A DNA stretch of 64,000 nt from Winogradskyella endarachnes (GTDB lineage Bacteria; Bacteroidota; Bacteroidia; Flavobacteriales; Flavobacteriaceae), in the NCBI RefSeq assembly GCF_009741275.1, contig NZ_WOWS01000002.1, positions 558,001 through 622,000 of the forward strand, in the 5' to 3' direction. Shown one piece after another: positions 27,527 to 36,305 of this stretch; within the stretch, counting starts at the first letter, position 1, and each line of letters begins with the position of its first letter. The notes below the pieces were generated by a model, which did no database searches, was not told the origin of the DNA, and worked only from the letters and a program-made list of their open reading frames with translations. Both the position numbers and the translations under genes were made by a program.

Positions 27527-28603
27527 ATGAAAAAAATAGTATTAATAATTACACTTATAATAGTATATGCTAGTAGTTGTAGTTTGAGAAAGAACAATAA
27601 TAACGGTCATGACTTCCATTCCAAAAATAAAACGGTAAGTATTGAAACGCTAATACAAGATTCTACATTAAATGTAAGGGCATTAGAAATTGATGATAAT
27701 GGAGTAGGTTCCTTTGCTTTGTCTAATGGTAAAATTGGAGGTGTTTCTAAAAATAATAATGGTAATTACAGCGCTGGATTATCTTTTCAAATAAAACATG
27801 ATACAGTTTTACCAAATTTTAGAGCTCTTGCGCTTACTGAATCATCTGGTTTTGTAATAAGTATTGGTGCTCCAACATTATTATATAAGGTTAGTGATTC
27901 ATTAAAACTAGTTTACCAAGAAAACCATAAAAAAGCCTTCTATGATTCTATGGATTTCTGGAATGACAAAGAAGGTATTGCTATTGGAGACCCAACTGAA
28001 GATTGTATGAGTATTATTATCACCAGAGATGGTGGTGACACTTGGGAGAAACTATCATGTAACGATTTGCCAAAAGCAAAAGAAGGTGAAGCTGCTTTTG
28101 CGGCTAGTGATACTAATATTGCAATAATTGGTGACCATACTTGGGTAGCAACAGGTGGGAGAGCTAGTAGAATACTATATTCTCCAGATAAGGGAAAAAC
28201 TTGGGATGTATATAATACACCGATATTTCAAGGAAAGGAAACAACAGGTATTTACTCTATAGATTTTTATGATGAAAATAATGGTTTTGCTATTGGAGGT
28301 GACTATACCAAACCAAACGATACCTTAAATAATAAAATTAGAACCAATGATGGTGGCAAAACATGGCAAGTGGTGGCAAACGGAAAAGGACCAGGTTACA
28401 GAAGTTGTGTCCAATACATTCCTAATTCAGATGGAAAAGAATTAGTAGTTATTGGTTTTAAAGGAATAGATTATAGCAATAACGCTGGTGAAAGTTGGCA
28501 ACACCTTAGTGATGAGGGATTTTACACCATTAGGTTTGTAAACGATACTGTGGCTTACGCAGCAGGAAAAGGAAGAATTAGTAAATTGACGTTTAGAGAA
28601 TAA
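27527..28603 (+). CDS. YCF48/BNR-repeat beta-propeller lipoprotein
   Basis: About 358 residues from the ATG at 27527 (the in-frame TTG at 27518 is less likely). Lipobox SSC (about Cys18). The body is a propeller with BNR-like Asp boxes: SIIITRDGGDTWEKL, RILYSPDKGKTWDVY, IRTNDGGKTWQVV and YSNNAGESWQHL. This resembles the YCF48/HCF136 photosystem-assembly-like and sialidase-like propellers that are common, and uncharacterised, in flavobacteria. It has its own position between a terminator upstream and a bidirectional one downstream; I find no regulon promoter in the 81-base gap. Confidence 0.78.
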   Translation: MKKIVLIITLIIVYASSCSLRKNNNNGHDFHSKNKTVSIETLIQDSTLNVRALEIDDNGVGSFALSNGKIGGVSKNNNGNYSAGLSFQIKHDTVLPNFRALALTESSGFVISIGAPTLLYKVSDSLKLVYQENHKKAFYDSMDFWNDKEGIAIGDPTEDCMSIIITRDGGDTWEKLSCNDLPKAKEGEAAFAASDTNIAIIGDHTWVATGGRASRILYSPDKGKTWDVYNTPIFQGKETTGIYSIDFYDENNGFAIGGDYTKPNDTLNNKIRTNDGGKTWQVVANGKGPGYRSCVQYIPNSDGKELVVIGFKGIDYSNNAGESWQHLSDEGFYTIRFVNDTVAYAAGKGRISKLTFRE

Positions 28604-28632
28604 AAAAAGGAAGCAAATGTGCTTCCTTTTTT
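28602..28632. terminator. Bidirectional terminator between the propeller gene and the second sensor gene
   Basis: GGAAGCA (28609-28615) pairs with TGCTTCC (28620-28626), flanked by A and T runs on the two sides, so it works on either strand. Confidence 0.82.
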
Positions 28633-28633
28633 A

Positions 28634-29083
28634 TTACTTTTTATCACTTTTTTTATTGCTGTGGCGTTTTTTATATTCATCAAACATTTTTTGTTTAAAA
28701 GAATGCTCTGCTTGGTACAGTTTTATAATTTTTTTTGCTGGAAGAATTTTAAATAATTGATTCAATAATTTAGATTCTAATTCTACTTTTTGTTTTTCAA
28801 ACTTTTCCATATCCAACAGAAGAACTTTAGCTTCAGCTTCGGTTAAATCATCAGCATCCTTTTCTTTACGTCTATTAGATGATGTTTTTCTTAATTTATT
28901 TTTTGCCTCTTCATGTGCATTGTAAACTGGCCAAAACTTTTGTGCTTCAGTTTCTGTAAGGTCTAATTGTTCTGTAATATGCGCAATTTTTAATGCCTTA
29001 ATTTTTTCTCTATCTGGTCGTTGCGCAAAAACACTTATAGATACAAACAATGTTAAGAGTACGGTAAATAGTGATCTTCTCAT
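28634..29083 (-). CDS. Periplasmic Spy-like sensor of the second ECF module
   Basis: About 149 residues from the ATG at 29083, which gives a clean signal peptide (MRRSLFTVLLTLFVSISVFAQ, split here for length at the last residue); an upstream in-frame Met at 29131 would bury it. The mature protein is helical and charged: HITEQLDLTETEAQKFWPVY resembles the LTxxQ/Spy fold, and flavobacterial homologs are annotated as sensor of ECF-type sigma factor. It ends in a Lys-rich tail. Third in the order sigma, membrane protein, sensor. Confidence 0.75.
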   Translation of the reverse strand: MRRSLFTVLLTLFVSISVFAQRPDREKIKALKIAHITEQLDLTETEAQKFWPVYNAHEEAKNKLRKTSSNRRKEKDADDLTEAEAKVLLLDMEKFEKQKVELESKLLNQLFKILPAKKIIKLYQAEHSFKQKMFDEYKKRHSNKKSDKK

Positions 29084-29139
29084 AGTGGCTCTTTTTTTAA
29101 TGTTAATATTTTGATTATGTTTAAAAGTCATATCTTTTA

Positions 29140-29643
29140 TTAATCTGAAATAAAATCTTCGGTATCTAAACTCTCAAAATAATCATATAAAGTTTCATCA
29201 GATATAGTAACATCTATAAAATCTGATTCTGAAATATCATCGGTATTAAATAATGACGCTAATTCTTCATTACTATACTCTTCTTGGTATAAATAATTCT
29301 CTATACTGGTAGTTTCAATAGAATTAATAGTTATTTCTTTATTATTAAAGACTAAACTAAATAATAAAATAAAACTAGCTGCAATACCCGCAAAGTAATA
29401 AAATGTACTTTTAGGTTTTAGTTGTATCACAGGTTTTTCTGCTTTGGTATTAATTGTTTCTAAGACAGCGCTTTCAAAATTGTCAAAATAATTTTTAGGA
29501 ACAGTAAATCCAGGAGTTTCTATAGCATCAAGACCTGTATCATTATTAATACGCTTTTGCAGTTGTGCTTCAAACGTATCAAAATAATGTTCTGGTGTTT
29601 TAAATCCAGTTGCAGTGATGTTATGTAGTTTCTCTTTTTTCAT
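29140..29643 (-). CDS. Single-pass membrane protein, candidate anti-sigma factor of the second module
   Basis: A 167-residue protein with about 85 cytoplasmic residues, one membrane helix (about 87-103, FYYFAGIAASFILLFSLVF) and an acidic outside domain. The cytoplasmic part has an internal repeat: FKTPEHYFDTFEAQLQKRI and FTVPKNYFDNFESAVLETI. No named anti-sigma motif. The gene order next to an ECF sigma and a Spy-like sensor supports an anti-sigma role. It is unlike the 104-residue counterpart at 15151 in sequence, apart from topology. Confidence 0.68.
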   Translation of the reverse strand: MKKEKLHNITATGFKTPEHYFDTFEAQLQKRINNDTGLDAIETPGFTVPKNYFDNFESAVLETINTKAEKPVIQLKPKSTFYYFAGIAASFILLFSLVFNNKEITINSIETTSIENYLYQEEYSNEELASLFNTDDISESDFIDVTISDETLYDYFESLDTEDFISD

Positions 29644-29712
29644 TTGTTGTTCTCACTTAAGTGAAAATCTATTTAATGTTCTATATCTATGACTCCAAAT
29701 TCTTTAAATGGT

Positions 29713-30255
29713 TTAATCTGAAGTTAAAAAGGCTTCTATTTTCTTTACAGCGATATGATATGAAGACTTTAAAGCACCTTCACTTGTATCTAAAATTTCT
29801 GCCATGTCTTTATATTTTAAATCTTCAAAATAACGCATGTTAAATACTATTTGCTGTTTTTGTGGTAATGTAGCAATGGCTTTTTGTAATTTTAATTGAA
29901 TAGCATCACCTTCAAAATAAACATCTGATGATAAGTTATTTATAGCATTTGTTTGGTAGTCTTGGTCTGTAATTTGTAAGCGTTTGGCGTTTTTATTAAT
30001 AAGTGTAATAGATTCGTTGGTTGCTATGCGATATAACCAGGAGAATAATTTACTATCCCCTTTAAATTTATCGATACTTCGGTACACTTTTATAAATGTA
30101 TTTTGAAGTACATCATCTGCATCATCATGGCTTAGTACAATTTTTCTTATATGCCAATACAAGCGCTCTTTGTAGAGGTTTAATAATTCTCTAAAAGCGG
30201 CTTCCTTAGTAGAAGGATTTTTTAAGCGTGCAATAAATTCAGATTCGTCAATCAA
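29713..30255 (-). CDS. RNA polymerase sigma factor, ECF subfamily (second copy)
   Basis: A 180-residue ECF sigma factor. Region 2 is at about 20-75 (DADDVLQNTFIKVYRSIDKF, FKGDSKLFSWLYRIATNES) and region 4 at about 118-175 (LPQKQQIVFNMRYFEDLKYK). It shares FKGDSKLxxWxYRIxTNxxxxxI with the sigma factor at 14533, so they are paralogs. The start is TTG at 30255, as no ATG lies in frame upstream. A promoter-like sequence at 30299-30273 on the minus strand lies directly in front. The two genes downstream are its likely anti-sigma factor and sensor. Confidence 0.93.
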   Translation of the reverse strand: MIDESEFIARLKNPSTKEAAFRELLNLYKERLYWHIRKIVLSHDDADDVLQNTFIKVYRSIDKFKGDSKLFSWLYRIATNESITLINKNAKRLQITDQDYQTNAINNLSSDVYFEGDAIQLKLQKAIATLPQKQQIVFNMRYFEDLKYKDMAEILDTSEGALKSSYHIAVKKIEAFLTSD

Positions 30256-30272
30256 GCGATATACTTTGGTTA

Positions 30273-30299
30273 TTAGACTGTTTAAATTTATAAAAGTTT
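30273..30299 (-). promoter_or_regulatory. Possible autoregulated promoter of the second sigma gene
   Basis: On the minus strand AAACTT (from 30299) and AGTCTA (ending 30274) are separated by 14 bases, the same spacing as the CAAGTT-N14-CATCTA sites of the first module, with 4/6 matches in each box. Its place about 18 bases before the TTG fits. Only one copy is seen, so it is tentative. Confidence 0.35.
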
Positions 30300-30410
30300 A
30301 ATTGAAAATAAATATGAATTAATAGTGATTTTGTTTTTATTGATAATCAGTTAGTTACATTAAATTATTTCGATTAAATACAAAAAAATACGATAAAATG
30401 CATTTTTTTC

Positions 30411-30441
30411 TTGGTTGGTACCTTTATTTCTTTTATGTTTG
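30411..30441 (+). promoter_or_regulatory. Promoter of the candidate small RNA
   Basis: TTG at 30411-30413 (TTGG repeated at 30415) and TATGTTTG at 30434-30441 are 20 bases apart, matching the Bacteroidetes housekeeping promoter. No reading frame follows on this strand before the terminator. Confidence 0.6.
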
Positions 30442-30446
30442 TACCA

Positions 30447-30526
30447 GCTTAACCTATTAATCGTTATCAGTCCCCCAAATCTGATAACAACAGAGAAGGA
30501 TGTATTTTATTATACATCCTTTTTTT
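30447..30526 (+). ncRNA. Candidate independent small RNA, about 80 nt
   Basis: The 321-base gap between two minus-strand genes holds a plus-strand unit with its own promoter and terminator and no open frame. Predicted features are a perfect 8-bp hairpin, GTTATCAG (30463-30470) with CTGATAAC (30481-30488), whose loop exposes a C-rich stretch (TCCCCCAAAT), and a terminator stem AAGGATGTAT (30496-30505) with ATACATCCTT (30512-30521) and T-run. The C-rich loop could base-pair with G-rich targets. It may belong to a known flavobacterial RNA family such as Flavo-1, but I cannot confirm that. Confidence 0.55.
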
Positions 30527-30576
30527 GTGTTTTTTAGTAATGTATTTGCTTTGTGAGTTGACTTTAAAATACGGTT

Positions 30577-32403
30577 TTAATCAAAGCTTTGCATGTCTAC
30601 CAATTTTCTGTAAACACCATTTTTAGAAATAAGTTCAGCATGTGTGCCTTGTTCTGCAATTTCACCTTTTTGCATTACTATAATTTGGTCTGCGTTTTGA
30701 ATTGTAGATAATCTATGTGCTATAACAATAGACGTTCTGTTTTTCATCATATTCTCTAGTGCATCTTGTACTAAGCGCTCACTTTCTGTGTCTAATGCAG
30801 AGGTAGCTTCGTCGAGAATCATTATTGGTGGATTCTTTAAAACAGCTCTGGCTATACTTAAGCGTTGTTTTTGCCCGCCAGAGAGTTTATTACCAGAATC
30901 TCCAATATTAGTATGTATACCTTGAGGTAAGTCTTTTACAAATTCCCAAGCATTGGCGATCTTTAAAGCATCGATAATTTCATCGTCAGTAGCATCTTCT
31001 TTTCCTAACAATACGTTATTTTTAATGGTGTCATTAAATAATATTGAATCTTGTGTAACCAATCCCATTAAGTTACGTAGCGACTGTTTTGTAAGGTCTT
31101 TTATGTTGTCTCCATCTATAGAAATACTCCCGTCGTTAACATCGTAAAAACGAGTTACCAGATTGGCTATTGTACTTTTACCACTACCAGACTGACCAAC
31201 CAATGCAACACTTTTTCCTTTTGGAACTTCTAATGTGAAGTTTTTAAGTACTAAATCATCTTCGTATTTAAATGAAATATTATTTAGTTTTAATTCTGAA
31301 GTGAAGTCTGGTTTTATTTTAGCATTAGGCTTGTCTTCTAGTAATGAAGGCGTTTCAATTATTTCTAAAACACGGTCTGCTGCGGCATTACCAGCTTTTA
31401 CTTTATAGCTTGCTTTACTAATTGCTTTTGCGGGCGTAAGTATTTGGTACGCTAAAGCCATGTACGTAATAAATGCGCCTCCTGAAAGGCTGTTTTCTAT
31501 TAAAACCATACTACCGCCATACCACAATAAAGCAGCTATGGTTGCAATACCTAAAAATTCACTTGCAGGCGAAGCTAAATTTTGGCGGTTTAATAATGTA
31601 TTTGAATAATTATAAAAACGGTTTGTAGAATCTTGAAACTTATCATTAAAACGTTTTTCTGAATTAAACCCTTTTATAACCTTAAGTCCACTTAGTGTTT
31701 CTTCTAAAGTTGAAAGAAAAACGCCTTGTTCCGTCTGTACACGATTAGATTTTTTCTTTAAGCTTTTTCCGATTCTAGAAATAATAAAGCCAGCTACAGG
31801 AATAAATAGAAATACAAAAATGGTTAATTTCATAGAAATTGTAAACATAGTTACAATTGCAAAAACAATAGTTAATGGTTCTTTTACAATAAGTTCTAAT
31901 ACAGCTAATAATGAGTTTTTAACTTCATTAACATCACCAGAAATTCTGGCGATAATATCTCCTTTTTTCTTTTCAGAATAATAAGATATTGGTAAAGTAA
32001 GTACTTTATTATATATAGAATCTCTTAAATCTTTTAATACTCCATTTCTTAAAAAAGTAATGAAAAACAAGGCTAAGTAATTAAAAATATTCTTCAATAA
32101 AAACAGACTTATGATTAAAATAATCATATAAAGCAATGTTTGTTGAGGTCCATCACTTTCGTTAGTAGTTGTAACAAAATAGTTTAAATAATCTTCGCCA
32201 AAAGATTTTAACTCACTAATGCCTTTATAAGTTGGTTTTTTATATAATTTTTTGGTTTCACCAAACAATACATTAATCATTGGCATCAATGATACCATAG
32301 CTAACGTGCTAAATAAAGCATATAGTACGTTAAAAAAAATGTTGAGGTAACCATATCGTTTATAAGGAGCGATAAACCTAGATAACTTCTTTATATAATC
32401 CAT
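30577..32403 (-). CDS. MsbA/LmrA-type ABC exporter (fused membrane and ATPase domains)
   Basis: A 608-residue half-transporter that should work as an inner-membrane homodimer. About six membrane helices occupy residues 20-330. The ATPase domain (about 365-600) has Walker A GQSGSGKST near 400, signature LSGGQKQRLSIARA near 505, Walker B MILDEATSALD near 527 and the H-loop IAHRLST. Substrates of the family include lipid A-core, lipids and drugs; the neighbours (hexose phosphomutase, polyprenyl-type glycosyltransferase) favour an envelope lipid or glycan. It starts 3 bases after the phosphomutase stop, so they form an operon. Confidence 0.9.
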   Translation of the reverse strand: MDYIKKLSRFIAPYKRYGYLNIFFNVLYALFSTLAMVSLMPMINVLFGETKKLYKKPTYKGISELKSFGEDYLNYFVTTTNESDGPQQTLLYMIILIISLFLLKNIFNYLALFFITFLRNGVLKDLRDSIYNKVLTLPISYYSEKKKGDIIARISGDVNEVKNSLLAVLELIVKEPLTIVFAIVTMFTISMKLTIFVFLFIPVAGFIISRIGKSLKKKSNRVQTEQGVFLSTLEETLSGLKVIKGFNSEKRFNDKFQDSTNRFYNYSNTLLNRQNLASPASEFLGIATIAALLWYGGSMVLIENSLSGGAFITYMALAYQILTPAKAISKASYKVKAGNAAADRVLEIIETPSLLEDKPNAKIKPDFTSELKLNNISFKYEDDLVLKNFTLEVPKGKSVALVGQSGSGKSTIANLVTRFYDVNDGSISIDGDNIKDLTKQSLRNLMGLVTQDSILFNDTIKNNVLLGKEDATDDEIIDALKIANAWEFVKDLPQGIHTNIGDSGNKLSGGQKQRLSIARAVLKNPPIMILDEATSALDTESERLVQDALENMMKNRTSIVIAHRLSTIQNADQIIVMQKGEIAEQGTHAELISKNGVYRKLVDMQSFD

Positions 32404-32406
32404 GTA

Positions 32407-34134
32407 TTACAAATTCATATCCTTGAGGATAGCATCAATTCTGTTATCCAACAATTGCTCCGTTTTTTCAAAGTCTGACGAATTGTCAAGATCAGTATTT
32501 ACGCTTATATAGAATTTGATTTTAGGTTCAGTTCCACTTGGTCTCAATGCAATTTTACTACCATCTTCTGTATAATATATTAATACATTAGACTTAGGAA
32601 TATCTATAGTTGTTTCTTCATTAGTTTGAAGGTTTTTAGAGATAGATAATTGGTAATCTTCAATTAACACTACTTTTTCTCCATTAATTTCTGTTAAAGG
32701 ATTTTCTCTAGCATCAATCATCATTTGTTTAATTTCTGCGGCGCCTTCAATTCCTTTTTTAGTTAAAGAGATTAAACGCTCTTTAAAGAAGCCGTGTTCA
32801 ACATATAGATCTATTAATTCTTGATACATGGTTTTGCCATTTTCTTTGGCTTGTGCAGCAATTTCAATAGCCAAAAGGGTAGAGGTTACAGCATCTTTAT
32901 CTCTTACAAAATCGCCAACCATAAAACCAAAACTTTCTTCGCCACCACCAATAAAATCCATGGTTGGGAAGTCTTGAATCATTTTAGCAATCCATTTAAA
33001 ACCTGTAAGTCCAATTTTACATTCTATATTATAAGCATTAGCTAAAACAGACATCATTGGTGTAGACACAATTGTAGATCCAACAAATTGATTACCATTA
33101 ATTTTTCCGTCTTTTTTCCATTGTTTTAATAAGAAATTAGTCATTAAAATCATGGTTTGGTTGCCGTTAAGAATTACCAATTCGTTTTTTAGGTTTCTAA
33201 CAACTACCCCTAAGCGGTCACAGTCTGGATCTGTACCAATAACAATGTCACCATCTACTTTTTGTGCTAATTCCATAGCCATTTTTAATGCTTCTGGCTC
33301 TTCTGGATTTGGCGAAACAACGGTTGGGAAATCACCATTAGGAACACGTTGCTCTTCAACTATATTAACGTTTGTATAACCAGCACGTTTAAGGGTTTCT
33401 GGTATTGCAGTAATTGATGTACCATGTAAAGATGTAAAAACTATGTTTAAAGCATGTTTAGCAGCAACTGAGGTTTCATAACTTCCGTTTTTTATAGAGG
33501 CATCAATAAATACATCATCAACGTCTTTACCTATATATTGAATTAAATCAGGATTAGATTCAAACTTAATTTCAGAATAATCTAATTTATTAATTTCACT
33601 AATTACACCAGCATCTTCTGGTGGTACTAATTGTCCGCCATCTTGCCAGTATACTTTATAGCCATTGTATTCTGGTGGATTGTGAGATGCTGTTAAAACA
33701 ATACCACAATGGCAACCTAAATACTTTAGAGCAAATGATAACTCTGGTGTTGGTCTTAAATCTTCAAATAAATAAACTTTAATACCATTGGCAGAAAATA
33801 CATCTGCAACCAATTTACCAAACGTGTTACTATTGTGTCTACAATCGTAAGCAATAGCCACTTTTATAGCTTCATTAGGAAACGATTGTTTTAAAAAATT
33901 ACTTAAACCTTGCGTGTTTTTTCCTAATGTGTATTTGTTAATTCTATTGGTACCTAAACCCATTATACCTCGCATTCCACCAGTGCCAAATTCTAGATTT
34001 TTATAAAAACTTTCTTCTAATTCTTTTGGGTTAGAAGCCATCATATCTTTTATTTGCTGTTGCGATTCATCGTCAAAAGTTGGTGTTAACCAAGCGTTTA
34101 TGCGTTCTAAAATTTCTGGTTTAATGTGAATCAT
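32407..34134 (-). CDS. Phosphoglucomutase/phosphomannomutase family enzyme
   Basis: A 575-residue alpha-D-phosphohexomutase interconverting hexose 1- and 6-phosphates in the cytoplasm. All four active-site loops are present: phosphoserine TASHNP (Ser150), Mg2+ loop [10 protein letters not shown], sugar-binding GGGEESFGF and phosphate-binding [12 protein letters not shown]. The length fits the large PgcA-like group. Whether glucose or mannose is preferred is not evident. It is co-transcribed with the ABC exporter. Confidence 0.92.
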   Translation of the reverse strand: MIHIKPEILERINAWLTPTFDDESQQQIKDMMASNPKELEESFYKNLEFGTGGMRGIMGLGTNRINKYTLGKNTQGLSNFLKQSFPNEAIKVAIAYDCRHNSNTFGKLVADVFSANGIKVYLFEDLRPTPELSFALKYLGCHCGIVLTASHNPPEYNGYKVYWQDGGQLVPPEDAGVISEINKLDYSEIKFESNPDLIQYIGKDVDDVFIDASIKNGSYETSVAAKHALNIVFTSLHGTSITAIPETLKRAGYTNVNIVEEQRVPNGDFPTVVSPNPEEPEALKMAMELAQKVDGDIVIGTDPDCDRLGVVVRNLKNELVILNGNQTMILMTNFLLKQWKKDGKINGNQFVGSTIVSTPMMSVLANAYNIECKIGLTGFKWIAKMIQDFPTMDFIGGGEESFGFMVGDFVRDKDAVTSTLLAIEIAAQAKENGKTMYQELIDLYVEHGFFKERLISLTKKGIEGAAEIKQMMIDARENPLTEINGEKVVLIEDYQLSISKNLQTNEETTIDIPKSNVLIYYTEDGSKIALRPSGTEPKIKFYISVNTDLDNSSDFEKTEQLLDNRIDAILKDMNL

Positions 34135-34228
34135 GGATATATTGATTAAAGTTTAATATGTAGTTTGTATAACAAAAATAAACAATTCGTTATTTTAAAT
34201 CGAGTAAGAAGACTATAAATTCTATAGC

Positions 34229-35179
34229 TTAATTTAGATTTAAACGTTCTTTAATAAAATAGCGTTGTTGCTGACGGTTAGAGCGTAAAACAAGTTCGCC
34301 TAAAAAGCCAGCAATGAAAAATTGCGATCCAATTATCATTGTAGATAAAGCGATATAAAATTGTGGGCGTTGTGTAATAAGTCTTCCTGTTGGGTTAAGA
34401 AATAATTTATCTATACCTAAATAAAAAGCAAACCCAAAGCCAATAATAAACATTATAACACCTAATGCACCAAATAAATGCATAGGACGTTTACCAAAGC
34501 GAGAGACAAACCATATGGTAATGAGGTCTAAAAATCCGTTTATAAAGCGATTCATCCCAAATTTAGTATGGCCATATTTACGTGCTTGGTGTTGTACAAC
34601 CTTTTCCCCAATATTTGTAAATCCGGCATTTTTTGCAAGCACAGGTATATAACGATGCATCTCACCGTAAACATCAATATGTTTTACAACCGTATTGCTA
34701 TATGCTTTAAGGCCACAATTAAAATCATTAAGTATAACACCAGATGTGCGTCTTGCAGCCCAATTAAATAATTTAGAAGGTAAATTTTTAGAAAAATAAG
34801 AATCGTAGCGTTTCTTTTTCCAGCCAGAAACCAGGTCAAAACCATCTGTGGTAATCATTTTGAAGAGTTCTGGTATTTCTTCGGGATTATCTTGTAAATC
34901 GGCATCCATTGTAATGACCACATCACCTGTTGCTTTTGCAAAACCAGCATGTAAGGCTTGCGATTTTCCAAAGTTTTTAAGGAATTTAATGCCTTTTACA
35001 AAGGGATTTATTTCACCTAATTCAGAAATAATTTGCCAAGATTTATCAGTACTGCCATCATCTATAAATAAGATTTCGTAAGAAAACTGATTGGATTGCA
35101 TCACAGATACAATCCAATTATGTAATTCTTTTATAGATTCTTCTTCGTTAAGTAGTGGTATTACTACTGATATATTCAT
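34229..35179 (-). CDS. Family 2 glycosyltransferase, ArnC/DPM1-like, with membrane tail
   Basis: A 316-residue enzyme of the inner membrane that transfers a sugar to a polyprenyl phosphate carrier. The GT-A domain has VVIPLLNEEESI, FIDDGSTD (Asp40-Asp41) and the metal-binding DADLQDNPEEIPEL (Asp92, Asp94). Two C-terminal membrane helices (about 232-256 and 270-292) are typical of this group. It lies 94 bases upstream of the phosphomutase on the same strand, suggesting a shared envelope glycan task, though with its own promoter. Confidence 0.88.
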   Translation of the reverse strand: MNISVVIPLLNEEESIKELHNWIVSVMQSNQFSYEILFIDDGSTDKSWQIISELGEINPFVKGIKFLKNFGKSQALHAGFAKATGDVVITMDADLQDNPEEIPELFKMITTDGFDLVSGWKKKRYDSYFSKNLPSKLFNWAARRTSGVILNDFNCGLKAYSNTVVKHIDVYGEMHRYIPVLAKNAGFTNIGEKVVQHQARKYGHTKFGMNRFINGFLDLITIWFVSRFGKRPMHLFGALGVIMFIIGFGFAFYLGIDKLFLNPTGRLITQRPQFYIALSTMIIGSQFFIAGFLGELVLRSNRQQQRYFIKERLNLN

Positions 35180-35223
35180 AAAGCTTTAATCTAATTTCTA
35201 GACTTCAAAAATAGAGAAATATT

Positions 35224-35754
35224 TTAAGCTGCATTAGGATCTGTTCGTTTTACTACAGCAGCAACAATTAATCCTATAACAGAAAGAATTAATAATCTAA
35301 TGACATAAGCTTGCAATTGTGCCGCAATAGAAAAATTATTTTGTTCTTTCATATTAGCAATAGTTTCATCTATAGCACTTTGAGGCGTTCCCCATTTTTC
35401 CATTGTTTCTGCAGTCATAGTAATTATTTTTTCGTTAATATAACTTGCAGCCTCTGGATCAACAAAATTAAAAATAACAATTCCAACAATTGTACTAATT
35501 AATGTGCCAATTACAATGGTAATAAAGTACGAGGTAAAGGCATCTTTAAATGAAATAAATCCTCCTAAAGATTTTCTAGAAGCTATCGCGGCATATGTAC
35601 CATAACCAATAGTTAAAAGAATAAGAAGTATACCTAGCCACCATGCGGTGAATAGGTCAATCATTACAGCATAAACTATAATTGAAATTGCAGTTAAAAT
35701 TAGACCTAAATATACACCATAATTTATAGATAGTGATTTCAAATTTTTTTCCAT
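35224..35754 (-). CDS. DUF4199 family membrane protein
   Basis: A 176-residue protein with four membrane helices (about 12-32, 36-56, 76-98 and 150-168) and an extracytoplasmic loop containing MTAETMEKWGTPQSAIDETI. This matches DUF4199, a common Bacteroidota family of unknown function often found before an ArnC-like glycosyltransferase, as here (44 bases). Functional link inferred from position only. Confidence 0.8.
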   Translation of the reverse strand: MEKNLKSLSINYGVYLGLILTAISIIVYAVMIDLFTAWWLGILLILLTIGYGTYAAIASRKSLGGFISFKDAFTSYFITIVIGTLISTIVGIVIFNFVDPEAASYINEKIITMTAETMEKWGTPQSAIDETIANMKEQNNFSIAAQLQAYVIRLLILSVIGLIVAAVVKRTDPNAA

Positions 35755-35844
35755 GATTGGTTGTTTTAAGAGTTAATTTTCTAGTTAGTACTCAAAGATA
35801 GCCAAATGTTACATACTTTTGTAAAATAAAATTTAGCAAAAACA

Positions 35845-35874
35845 TTGTACAATTATAAAATTTGCTTAAATTTG
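35845..35874 (+). promoter_or_regulatory. Promoter of ribosomal protein L31
   Basis: TTG at 35845-35847 and TAAATTTG at 35867-35874 with a 19-base spacer, the ideal Bacteroidetes housekeeping form. Transcription from about 35880 excludes the longer reading frame beginning at 35862 and fixes the start at 35913. Confidence 0.8.
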
Positions 35875-35912
35875 CACCTCGAAAAAATCGAATTTATTTA
35901 AAGCATTTAGTG

Positions 35913-36164
35913 ATGAAAGCAGGAATACATCCAGAAAATTATAGAATAGTAGCTTTTAAAGACATGTCTAACGATGACGTTTTTTTAACTAAGTCTACTG
36001 CAGATACAAATGAAACTATTGAAGTAGACGGTGTTGAATATCCATTAGTTAAGTTGGAAATTTCTAGAACATCTCATCCATATTACACTGGTAAATCTAA
36101 GTTAGTAGATACAGCTGGTCGTATTGACAAGTTCAAAAACAAATACGCGAAGTTTAAAAAATAA
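35913..36164 (+). CDS. rpmE2: Ribosomal protein bL31, type B (zinc-free)
   Basis: An 83-residue large-subunit protein: [40 protein letters not shown] and [21 protein letters not shown] are typical of L31 type B. There is no CxxC zinc motif, so it is the zinc-independent form. The start at 35913 is preferred over 35862 because the promoter -7 element overlaps the latter. A strong promoter and terminator make it a monocistronic gene. Confidence 0.96.
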   Translation: MKAGIHPENYRIVAFKDMSNDDVFLTKSTADTNETIEVDGVEYPLVKLEISRTSHPYYTGKSKLVDTAGRIDKFKNKYAKFKK

Positions 36165-36185
36165 GCATCGCTTACCGATAAACGT

Positions 36186-36218
36186 AAAAAGCCTTTCTGT
36201 TAGCAGGAAGGCTTTTTT
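36186..36218 (+). terminator. Terminator of the L31 gene
   Basis: AAAAAGCCTTTCTG (36186-36199) pairs with CAGGAAGGCTTTTT (36204-36217) with one wobble, loop TTAG, T-run. Confidence 0.9.
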
Positions 36219-36305
36219 GTTTTAATCATTTAAATTACATTTGGTATAACAAAATAGTGTAATGAGGAAATCATTTTTTTTCTAACTATTTAACTTCAAA
36301 TTATT

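Noticed and set aside
35862..35912. Longer N-terminus for ribosomal protein L31
   Set aside because: The -7 promoter element at 35867-35874 overlaps it, and type B L31 begins at [10 protein letters not shown].
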